This document shows, piece after piece, positions 23,640 to 31,967 of a stretch of 64,000 nucleotides of DNA. Under the pieces are notes generated by a model, which was not told the origin of the DNA, made no database searches, and was given only the letters and a program-made list of their open reading frames with translations. Location of the stretch: the NCBI GenBank assembly GCA_963969595.1, contig OZ018415.1:13020001-13084000 (forward strand), in the 5' to 3' direction. This DNA is from Neckera pumila (lineage: Eukaryota; Streptophyta; Bryopsida; Hypnales; Neckeraceae). Within the stretch, counting starts at the first letter, position 1; each line of letters starts with the position of its first letter. The position numbers and the translations under genes were made by a program.

Positions 23640-25726
23640 GAAGTCGTCCGCCTTGGTTGATCGTCGTCTCTGCGCGCCAGGGTTTCTTGTGTTTTCTCTT
23701 GTTCTTCCTTTCTCGCTGCTCCGTTGCTGTTGCTTTTGCATTTCGGTTTTCCTTATTTTTGTGTCTTCGCTTTGCTGCTGTCATTGTGGCGCGTGCTTCT
23801 GTGTGGTGCCGGAGTTCCTTGCGGCGGTGGCGGAGTTTGTGGCGGCGTCATCTGTTGTAGAGAAGGTAAGGTTCACTTTTCATTTTCAGGTTTTCGCGTC
23901 ATTTCGAGGTTTTGGCTTCATGTTATTCAGCTCTGGTTAGTTACGTTTATTGTGCTGGGTTTTAGGGTTTTGTGCGGTGGCAGTTCTTGTTTCAGTCTTG
24001 CAATGTCAATGTCAATCTGCTTCACTGGAATTTTCCGACTTCTCTGCAGATTGGCTTTAGTTTCAGTAGAATGTCTTAGTATTTTGCCTTGTTTCTATTA
24101 TAGTTTTAGGAGAAATAGAAGAACTGGTTTCAGTACGTTTACATGTTCAGTATGTTTGCATTATGGATCACAGTGATCTATTCTTATTTCTAGGGTTTCT
24201 TCTTATTTGTACTGTTGTTATTGTAAAGTTAGTTTGTTTGGAGTTGAGAATTGACTTCGTATCATTCTCATTCAGGTTGTCCAAGACATAGTCGTCGGGG
24301 TTTTGAAGGTCATCTTTCTAATTGGAGTGATTCATTAAGCTTGGAAGGCCCGGCATTGGAAGTTGGACAAGCTCGGCGGTACCTGCGTCAACAGTGATCA
24401 TCCCGGGAATCAGGTACTACAAGTCTCTATACTCGTATTTGCGAATTTCAGAAAAGTAGAACATCTTGCTGGTATAGAACAGAAACTCTAGCCGAGGAGG
24501 TTGTCTAGAACGGTCGCTCTAAACAGTTCCTACCGAGGAGGATGTTTAGAACGGCCGTCCTAAACAACTAAGGTCGTAAAAGATGTTCAGAGCGGCCGCT
24601 CTAAACACCTTCAAGGGGTGCAACGGCCAGTATCAGAGCGGCCGCTCTGAACATCTGAGAAAAGGGCAACGGAAACCGCACAACAGAACCGGAGTCCCGC
24701 TCCAAAGCTAGAGGTAGAGAAGAGAGCCCAGAGTAGTTCAGGCCTAGAACAGCCGCTCGAAACGACTCGGACGAGAAGGAAGCAGAAGAGAGAAAAACGC
24801 CAAACCCAAAGCTGAATAGATAGAGAACGCAAAGGTAGAGTACGCGAAACCAATTGTGTTTAGAGGTACAGATGAAATCCAGAACCCTAAACTTCAGAAC
24901 GCCCCCCCCTAAACCAGATGACAGCAGCCGATCGGTTCTCGAGCAGATATAGTGATCCCCACAAAAACACAGGCGAAAAAATTAGAATATGCGGAACTTA
25001 AAAACGCCCGCTTGAGAAAAAATACATCAAGACGTCCGCTCTGAAACAAATTATGAGTGGTGCCCGCAGATTTAAGAAAAGTCAAACAAGGCTGTCAGAT
25101 TTAGAGAACAAATTATGAGCGAGAATCAACGCATAAGTATCTGAGAACCAATAGCTCGACAGTCCGAGGGCAAACCGCTAGAAAAGTAGGCCACCACCAA
25201 AATGATATACCACGGATGTCTGTAGGTTCAGAGCGGCCGCTCTAAACAGTGGTCACATCAAGATTGATTGTGCACTGTAGCATGAACAGAATACAGAAAC
25301 AAGTCTAACTTAGTCAGCTTAAGCTAACACTAGATATGCAAGTAGAAAGTAGTCAGGGTGGATGAATATGAGTAGACATACAATGCAGTAAGACGAATAG
25401 CGAAGGCCACGTTCACATGCGACAAGTGAAGATCAGACCGGCCGGTCTGAACCCTACAGAAGTAGAGATCGGACTCTAGATTCATAGCTGTACTGATGCA
25501 AGCTGCTTAGCGCGTCATAGCTAGGGCGGGACACATTCAGGTGGACCAAATTAAATGTTCAATAATAATCCGTGATCGACAATACCATGAGGAGTAATAT
25601 TGGGGTTACAAAATACATCAGAGCGCGTGGTCTAAACATCCGAGGACTTGTTGCTACATTGTGTTTGGCATACAGCATATCCAGTTTAGACCGCGCGGTC
25701 TAATGTGCAAAAGTTCGTGTGCACAG
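23640..25726 (+). promoter_or_regulatory. Promoter and 5' leader with two candidate introns
   Basis: Composition turns GC-rich at about 23,540 with a CT-rich leader (ttctcttgttcttcctttctc) typical of plant 5' UTRs. A donor GAGAAG|GTAAGG at 23,866 pairs with CATTCAG|GTTG at 24,275, giving a 410-bp intron. The next exon (24,276-24,413) ends ATCAG|GTACTA. A matching acceptor GTGCACAG lies at 25,726, five bases before the ATG at 25,731, giving a 1,313-bp intron. This second intron holds nine palindrome copies. Splice sites are by eye only. Confidence 0.5.
24503..25705. repeat. Cluster of nine CG-centred palindromes
   Basis: Copies lie at 24,503-24,524, 24,544-24,565, 24,585-24,606, 24,631-24,652, 24,743-24,763, 25,226-25,247, 25,431-25,452, 25,616-25,637 and 25,684-25,705. 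The best are perfect or nearly so: TTCAGAGCGGCCGCTCTAAA, TCAGAGCGGCCGCTCTGA, TCAGACCGGCCGGTCTGA, TTAGACCGCGCGGTCTAA. The arms vary together (AGAG with CTCT, AGAC with GTCT), so symmetry rather than sequence is kept. Weaker copies lie near 24,892 and 25,025. The first four are spaced about 41-46 bp apart. Confidence 0.85.
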
Positions 25727-25730
25727 TGAA

Positions 25731-27641
25731 ATGGAGTCATTCTTGGAGAGCAAGCCACCACTCACGGGCTACTTGAGAAGAATATCGTCAGATCATATTC
25801 ACGAGTCCTGGAAACCGCACATGGAAGATAAAGTCCCTCTGCAGTTCATGTCGTCCAGGGCCCTGTGGACTGTCGAGATGGATTTTGTGAACGACTCGCC
25901 CGTGTTCAGTCTGGAGCTTGGATTCACTAGAAATGGCGGTCCCAGGTGGAAGTCGTTCAAGCAGATAATAGTCATTAACATCAGCGTCATGCAAGAGGCC
26001 GTCCTCATAGACGTTGTAAATTCCACAAACAATGTCCTCGGAGTCATCGTAATTCGTGTTGAAGATCGCATGACGATGTGCACCGAACGCCTAGTAAAGA
26101 ATCGTGACAAGGTGCCCCAAATATACAGGGAACTTATGCTAGATATTCAGGATAGATGCCAAGCCCATGCTAGTGACTTTAGGGAAACCGTGAAAACGAT
26201 TAGCATGTACCTTCAGAACGCCAGTTCTATATACACGGCTACGCTAACACAGAAGATGGTCTCCCAGGAATCTCATCATCGAGAAATGGACGCTCAGTCG
26301 AACCCGATGAAGAAGGCCAAGAAAACTGCCGCCTCAGGCTCCGGAGCGGTCCCCCGCTCCCAACCACCACCCTCAACAGCCCTCACCGGGGAGGCCGCCG
26401 CTGTTGCTCCGAGCCCGCCTCGGAATGTCACAACGGGGACGGCTGCCCCTGTCCCAGCAGGGCAAACCCGAAGGACGGCTGCATCCGCTCCAAGTCGGCT
26501 TAGACCAAACCCAGCAAGCCAAGCGCCGGTCCAGAACGAGCAACAACAATCCGCAGCCGGCCATGCTGCACCACGGCAGCAACAGACTCCAGAGCAGATG
26601 ACGGCGGCACCCGAACCATCGAACAAAAGTCAGACGGGTGAGAAAGCGGGGGACGCTCTCCCCAAGGAGAGGCGCCCTAATGTCAAAGTCAAGACAAAGA
26701 AACGCAAGCCCGCACAAGCTGACGCAGGTCCATCCTCGCCTGCGGAAGGCGAGGAAGCGAACAGGGGGACCAGGCGACAGCGGGTCAACCCACCGAGTTC
26801 AGAGACGTCCGAAGGAGCCCCGAGCATGTCAACGCAAAGCTCATTACCGGAGTACCCGGAAATAACCGAAGAGCAAGCTCGGTCCGTCGCGTACAAGAAG
26901 AAGGACGGGAAATGGGTTGACAACCCGAATACGGTTCCGTTCAATCCAGCGGACATCCCTGAGAAGCTGATAGTGCCGGTGGATTTCAAACCGCAAGCTA
27001 AGCGCGGGCAGGAATCCGAAATGAGGAGGCGCTTGAAGGCCGAGGCCCAGGCCAACAAGAAGTTCAAGGAGAAATCGCGTTATATGTACATCTTCGGCCG
27101 TGGCAATTACTTTGAGTTGAACTTGGAGGACATGGTGAACGCAGACGAGAAGTCGGGCATAATCTATAGGCCGCTTCAAGATGGTGGAGTGGTGAAAATT
27201 CTCGACCGAATCGTGAAGCTGAATTTCACGAAACAAATCCTGACAGTCATGCCCGACACGCCGGTCAGGCCAACCTGCTGGAATGACTGCGTCGATGCCG
27301 GGAAATTCAAGATCATCAACGGCCAACACACCTGGAAGGCCGCTAGGAAGATCACTTCGGGGGAGTTCGCCGTCGACGACGATAACATATCCAAGACCAT
27401 GCAGAATTGGATATGCGAGATCGTATGGTCCGAGAACAAGGACCACCTTCACGCGTTGTCATCAAAGTGCAACGACGGGAATACGAGCATCCCGTTCTTG
27501 ACGTCTGTGTCGGCAACCATCGTCCACTGCCGGCACCTCTGGGTGGCCGCAGGAAAACCGTCAATATTCCGGAAGAATGCGAATCCGGAAGACCAGGACG
27601 AACTCAAGAGGTTCCGGTATTATGACAAGCCAACACTCTAG
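25731..27641 (+). CDS. ParB/Srx-like domain protein, first large coding exon
   Basis: The frame opens at GTG 25,719; the first ATG is 25,731 (MESFLESKPP), just after a candidate acceptor. The first 150 residues or so are structured, with a hydrophobic IIVINISVMQEAVLIDVV stretch. Residues about 190-380 are disordered, rich in A/P/Q/S, with basic patches (KKAKK, KTKKRKPA). Near the C-terminus is a ParB-N-like segment: GGVVKILDRIV, then FTKQILTVMP, then FKIINGQHTWKAARK. The last matches the ParB G-E/Q-R/H-R-W-x-A-A box with T in place of the usual R. ParB-N folds bind DNA partners or hydrolyse CTP; activity here is untested. The frame ends at a TAG inside a palindrome (27,635-27,656). The coding sense continues at 27,867, so this is probably one exon of a longer gene. 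It is GC-rich, unlike its flanks. Confidence 0.55.
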   Translation: MESFLESKPPLTGYLRRISSDHIHESWKPHMEDKVPLQFMSSRALWTVEMDFVNDSPVFSLELGFTRNGGPRWKSFKQIIVINISVMQEAVLIDVVNSTNNVLGVIVIRVEDRMTMCTERLVKNRDKVPQIYRELMLDIQDRCQAHASDFRETVKTISMYLQNASSIYTATLTQKMVSQESHHREMDAQSNPMKKAKKTAASGSGAVPRSQPPPSTALTGEAAAVAPSPPRNVTTGTAAPVPAGQTRRTAASAPSRLRPNPASQAPVQNEQQQSAAGHAAPRQQQTPEQMTAAPEPSNKSQTGEKAGDALPKERRPNVKVKTKKRKPAQADAGPSSPAEGEEANRGTRRQRVNPPSSETSEGAPSMSTQSSLPEYPEITEEQARSVAYKKKDGKWVDNPNTVPFNPADIPEKLIVPVDFKPQAKRGQESEMRRRLKAEAQANKKFKEKSRYMYIFGRGNYFELNLEDMVNADEKSGIIYRPLQDGGVVKILDRIVKLNFTKQILTVMPDTPVRPTCWNDCVDAGKFKIINGQHTWKAARKITSGEFAVDDDNISKTMQNWICEIVWSENKDHLHALSSKCNDGNTSIPFLTSVSATIVHCRHLWVAAGKPSIFRKNANPEDQDELKRFRYYDKPTL

Positions 27642-27820
27642 AGCGGACGCTCTGATGTTCTTGTCTTGTAGTTATAATCATGCAATACATTGTGGATGAA
27701 GTAGTCAATAATACTGCCAGAGATCAGTGGACTAGCTCTACATGGTTCAAACTGAATGTCCCTCACCACATATCGATAGTGTCTGCGGTAGGAGGTAGGA
27801 TCAGAACGGCCGTCCTAAAC
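27635..27820. repeat. Two palindromes at the end of the ParB-like exon and in the following intron
   Basis: At 27,635-27,656 actctagagcggacgctctg contains the stop codon of the ParB-like frame. At 27,799-27,820 tcagaacggccgtcctaaa lies in the presumed intron, about 46 bp before its acceptor. Confidence 0.75.
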
Positions 27821-27866
27821 CTGTGTGTTACCTGCCCATTTACGTATGCCTTCCGTCCATGTGCAG

Positions 27867-29249
27867 GTGTTCCAGGAGAAGGTGGAGTAGAGTTTTGATG
27901 CAACCTTCAGTCCAAAGAACACCAGTGGGACAAAAAAGCCCTATGAGTTCGAAAAGGGGGGGGAGCGCAAGCTCTTCATGGCGTCGGACGACACATGGGC
28001 GATCTGGAAGAGTGTCTTCGACTCGGAGGATTCCGGCGATCTGCACGACCTCGATTCGGACTGCCCTTTCAAGGAAAAGGTAGACGCGGATGGGGATTGC
28101 AAGCCATACAGGCCAATCACGTGGTCCCAGAATCAGTTGAGGGCATTGTCCGGATTGGACGATTCCGCGGTGGGTGAGCTGGGACGCAAAATCTTGGACG
28201 CCCCACCCAAAGTGTACCTGAGGAAGCCATATTGCTGGAACACGGCCCTCTCACTCGGTCAGTGGTGCACGAACAAGAAGCACAAGACAGTACTCGTCAG
28301 GGAGTTGGTAGCAAGGGCCAAGCGATTGGGAATTCTTGAGGCCGTGGACGTCTTCGACAAGGACAGTGGTGACCTCGCCCTAGAGAATTGGCGGAATCTG
28401 AAGGCGGTCCTCGATATAAACGGCTTCCACATGGGGGTTCTTCAAAGACTTGGTGATTCCTGGCTGAAGGTGGAATGCAAGTCGGGGGCGAAGAAGGAAC
28501 CGAAACCGAATGACCTCGTCGCGGCCCTAGACAGAGTCATGCAGAACAACGAGAGGTCGACCAGTGTCGGTCAGTACTCACGCGCCTTGGTTTGCAGGTG
28601 GAGTCAATCAACGATGAATTTTGACCCTCAACTCTATCTCTACCGTAATGAATACTAGTCGACCTGCTCTCCTGGACCCGCAAGCTGGAAGTACGCCGAG
28701 GTCGGGATCATGGACCTCCGCCAATTTCCCAAGGTGGGGAAAATGGAGATCAACTTTGCGTACAAGTATGTGCTGAAGCACGTGGACAAGGTCACGAACA
28801 AGAATATGTCCAAGCTCGTGCACACGTGGATGGTCATCCTAAACAAGAGGAGGTTGGCTACAGTGCAGAACATGCTGAAGGATGTCTTGTCGGGACACAA
28901 ACTCACGCGCGACTGTGTTTACAAGCGCAGCAAGGGCGAACTGCTCGTGAAGGACAAGAGCGAAGACATCGTCATGTACCTGTAGAGATACTCCAAGAGT
29001 TTCATGAACTCGAAGCTCGTGGACTAGGAGGGCATCGTTCCAAAACTTTCGGCGAATGAAGAGGAGCCGTTGGAGACGAACGACAAGAGCTACAAAACCG
29101 CGGATGTCTGTCGCCATGACTATCCGATGATGTTGTCCGGTTTTGAGCTCCGGTATGAGACGTACCTCCGCTTCATCGACAAGTTCTGTAGGGACCAAGG
29201 CACGGTCATGCTCTTGTTTGCCGGGGCCAAGCCGATCTCTGCCTGCACG
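27867..29249 (+). pseudogene. Continuation: degenerate N6/N4 DNA-methyltransferase-like exon with four amber codons
   Basis: The exon starts after a GTGCAG acceptor at 27,866 (VFQEKVE) and reads in one frame to a CACG|GTAAGA donor at 29,249. TAG codons interrupt it at 27,888, 28,656, 28,983 and 29,025. Across them the frame stays open. The C-terminal part reads FELRYETYLRFIDKF, then GTVMLLFAGAKPISACT, which lines up with the motif X/motif I region of N6_N4 methyltransferases (a KP.EL..RLI pattern, then LDPFAGSGTT). The usual GSGTT is GAKPI here, so cofactor binding is doubtful. I could not find a DPPY/W catalytic motif; CSPGP near 28,670 is a weak candidate. A ParB-like domain before a methyltransferase is known in phage and plasmid proteins; here it would be a eukaryotic spliced version. 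Confidence 0.5.
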
Positions 29250-29355
29250 GTAAGATAGTGACCTGCTCTTTCTATTATCCCACTTATCGTATCCTACCAA
29301 GTTGGTGAAGTCTAAGTACCGCATTATGTGACAACGTCTTGGCTTCTGACTCCAG

Positions 29356-31647
29356 ATGTTGTGCCGTAGCTCCGTGTCCTTCATGCTCCCATCCGAAAAA
29401 GGTCTTTTCCGGCACAGAGTTCACAATCGGATTGGTTCCATGATGTGGCCCGACTTCTTGGTCCCTCCTCCATACGCCCTGAGGTATGTTTACGACAGGA
29501 ACACGCCTCCGATGACGTTGGAGGAAGAACCGATTCGGACAGCCGAGGAAGTGGAGGCTGACGCCGCCCGAAATATCGTCGATGAATTTGCTGACGACGA
29601 CAACGCCGGCGACGTAGCCGGTGATGAACCTGTCGTGGGAGCCGAGTCCGAAGGTGGGGTCGACGATGACGTACCCAAGAGCGACGACGATGACGACAGC
29701 GAGAATGAGGATGAGGATGAGGACGACACAGGAGACCGCGAACCTAGCGACACGGAGTCAGATGACTTGGTGGAGCAGTCACAGAACCCGGCGGCCAGCG
29801 AGACGACGGTCACAAATGATCTCGCTAGTGAGCGCGGTGCGGTGACACCTCCGGTCCCCCGATTCCATCATCAGGGTGAAGACGATCGTCCTCAGCGTGT
29901 CGCTCCCGGCGGGAGTCCTGTACAAGCATACACTCCATCGAGGCGGGATCAGGGCGGCCGCTCTGAAGACCTCGACACTCCGTCACCCCGCCCTTCGTCT
30001 CCGTGGGACCAAGACAGGAACGAGGATGACAAGGCCTTGGATCCTCCATCGCCAAGGCCCCTATTTCCGTCTGTGCAGGATCAGAGCGTCCGTTCCGAAG
30101 GTGTTCACCCTCCTCCCCGACCGACGTCTCCACCTGGGCGGGGTGGGGGCGTCCCATCTGATCATGTCGTCCCTCTCACCCTAACCTACCACGAGCCATC
30201 TCACGATGTGGATATCGTTATGACCCCTGCTTCCACCATCCCTGCCACTCCGTCTCAAGTGGATCAGAACGCACGTTCTGATCAGGGCGGATCGTCTTCA
30301 CAGGCCGCGCCTCCACCTTCATCGAACGCGCCAGCTACAGGAGCTACCACTTCTGCTGGAGCGGAATCGGCCACACCTGAGGCACCCCTCAGGTTGCAAC
30401 TCGAAGACATGCAGCAGCAAGTGGACGACATGAAGTCGCTTATGACTGCTGACGAGTTGCTGGAGTTCAACACGGTCCGTGTCGAGGTGGGCTCCGTGCC
30501 CAATCCGCCAAGCAATAACTCCTTGGCAGATAGGGTGAAGGAGACGCGGGCCCGTCTTGATGGAGTGATCTTGGCTCTCGTGGGCGGTAAGGAGAAGGCC
30601 AAGATGGTTACAATTGCCCAAGTCCAGATCGACACCCTCGTCTCGCAGCTTCCTCCACCCTCTCCCGAGGAGAGAATATGCATCGACTTTATCCGGAAGA
30701 TGAGGCGAGATCTGGCCGCGGAGAAAGCCAAGAAGAAGGCCAAGGTTGAAGTCATCGTCATAGACGATGATGAGGACGATGAAAATGACGTTGAGCTTCA
30801 AGCGCGTCTGAATCGAGCTGCGGCAACCAGGGCGGAGTACAAGGAGACGGTGGACGCCATAAGGCATTCCAGGGCCGCCGCTGCTCCGTCTGAACAGGGT
30901 GCGGCTGGAGCGACTGAGGGCGGGAGCAGTAAGGGGAAGGCTCTTTCGGAGGATAAGGCCGATGTGAAGATGGAAGTCTCGCATCTGCAACGTTTGGGCA
31001 ACTGGTACAAGAAGAAGCAGTCCATGACGGTGGAGGGGTTCACGAAGACCATCCAGGAGTTGAAGGACAGGGAGGCAGAGGCGGATAGGATAAGGGCAGC
31101 GGAGAGGCAAGCTGATGCGGCAAGTAGGGAGCAAATGGCGGCCGAATTTGCAGAAACCCGCTCTATGCTGCATAATATCCAAGCGTGGTTGAAGACCATG
31201 AAGGGAGAAACAGCGACGCCGGCTCCCAGTCCAACCCCTGCGAGCGAGTTGCAGAAAGCGTCCGAGGTGTCGACGACAAACTCGCAGTTGGCAACCCAGA
31301 CCGCAGCCACGGGTCTCTTGAGGATGTCCTCGCCCAGCCTAGTGATTGTACTAGTGAGTGGTTCTCTCGACCCCGAGTTCAATGACCTCGCCCTTAGTCA
31401 ATTTCCTTTCGTTCCTTCCTCTGAACCCGTGCATCGTTCGAGCTTCAACGACGATGACCCCTACGCCTTGGATGTGGAACTTGGAGATGTCGAGGTCTCC
31501 TTCACTAACTTGACTGCGGAATATGATCCAATGCTGCAGGCCTCGCTCGGTCCGAGGCAGACTTCGGTGGCGGAAGCGGACCCTACCCAAGTGGACACGC
31601 TAGCCGCGGATCAAGAGGATCCCACGGTGGGTAACCCCTCCACATAG
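29356..31647 (+). CDS. Methyltransferase-end exon with long acidic, proline-rich and coiled-coil tail
   Basis: The exon follows a 106-bp intron (29,250-29,355, GTAAGA...CTCCAG) in phase 0 and has no internal stop over 763 codons. Its first 40 residues (CRSSVSFMLPSEKGLFRH, then RVHNRIG) complete the motif I-II pattern of the methyltransferase fold. Next come an acidic block (about 60-130: SDDDDDSENEDEDEDD), a serine/proline region (130-310) with palindrome-encoded DQ..RS repeats, a helical region (about 345-470), a basic patch KKKAK followed by VEVIVIDDDEDDEND, which fits a SUMO-interacting motif, and a coiled coil (about 540-620). The tail is probably a nuclear adaptor or disordered region. 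It ends at TAG 31,645. Whether the whole gene makes protein is doubtful because the preceding exon is broken. Confidence 0.5.
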   Translation: MLCRSSVSFMLPSEKGLFRHRVHNRIGSMMWPDFLVPPPYALRYVYDRNTPPMTLEEEPIRTAEEVEADAARNIVDEFADDDNAGDVAGDEPVVGAESEGGVDDDVPKSDDDDDSENEDEDEDDTGDREPSDTESDDLVEQSQNPAASETTVTNDLASERGAVTPPVPRFHHQGEDDRPQRVAPGGSPVQAYTPSRRDQGGRSEDLDTPSPRPSSPWDQDRNEDDKALDPPSPRPLFPSVQDQSVRSEGVHPPPRPTSPPGRGGGVPSDHVVPLTLTYHEPSHDVDIVMTPASTIPATPSQVDQNARSDQGGSSSQAAPPPSSNAPATGATTSAGAESATPEAPLRLQLEDMQQQVDDMKSLMTADELLEFNTVRVEVGSVPNPPSNNSLADRVKETRARLDGVILALVGGKEKAKMVTIAQVQIDTLVSQLPPPSPEERICIDFIRKMRRDLAAEKAKKKAKVEVIVIDDDEDDENDVELQARLNRAAATRAEYKETVDAIRHSRAAAAPSEQGAAGATEGGSSKGKALSEDKADVKMEVSHLQRLGNWYKKKQSMTVEGFTKTIQELKDREAEADRIRAAERQADAASREQMAAEFAETRSMLHNIQAWLKTMKGETATPAPSPTPASELQKASEVSTTNSQLATQTAATGLLRMSSPSLVIVLVSGSLDPEFNDLALSQFPFVPSSEPVHRSSFNDDDPYALDVELGDVEVSFTNLTAEYDPMLQASLGPRQTSVAEADPTQVDTLAADQEDPTVGNPST
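29947..30283. repeat. Three palindromes inside the coding sequence
   Basis: Copies at 29,947-29,968 (tcagggcggccgctctga), 30,079-30,100 (tcagagcgtccgttccga) and 30,262-30,283 (gatcagaacgcacgttctga) lie in the same reading frame. They encode DQGGRSED, DQSVRSEG and DQNARSDQ. They sit in a proline-rich repeat region whose units of about 20-24 residues start with DQ. Confidence 0.75.
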
Positions 31648-31967
31648 CCCCCTTAGTTGTAGATAGGCGTACGCTATGTGAGGGAGTTATGCCAGGCCGA
31701 TCGATGTTCGTCCTAGAGAGGGGGCAGAGGCGTGGGCCGTAGTGCTAGCGGGTGTCATTGCATGTTAGACGTAGTCGGGACAAACCTTCGCCCACATTTG
31801 TACAAAATACTTCAGATTGTAAACATTGTAAACATTGTAAACTATTTTGAATATATTGATTTTTTTTCATTAAAATCATGTGCGCTCAATAGGCGTTGTG
31901 TACATTGTTACACGGTGCACTTGTCTTTCCTGTTGCATTTGATGTGCCTTGTAGTCACCCTCGTATA
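31648..31967. other. 3' flank and gap between the two GC-rich genes
   Basis: AT-rich after about 31,790, with a triple aacattgta word and T-rich tract near 31,860 that could serve as a 3' processing region. No gene is seen. Confidence 0.35.

Noticed and set aside
23323..23940. Plus ORF of 205 codons
   Set aside because: It spans a composition change and a CT-rich leader with a good splice donor inside it. The protein is low in complexity (Phe/Cys/Leu) and fits no family.
25719..25730. GTG at 25,719 as the start of the ParB-like protein
   Set aside because: Non-ATG starts are not expected in a plant nuclear gene; ATG 25,731 follows a splice acceptor directly.
26294..27452. Minus-strand ORFs of 110-202 codons
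   Set aside because: They are shadows of the ParB-like exon; the plus frame carries the recognisable motif and much greater length.
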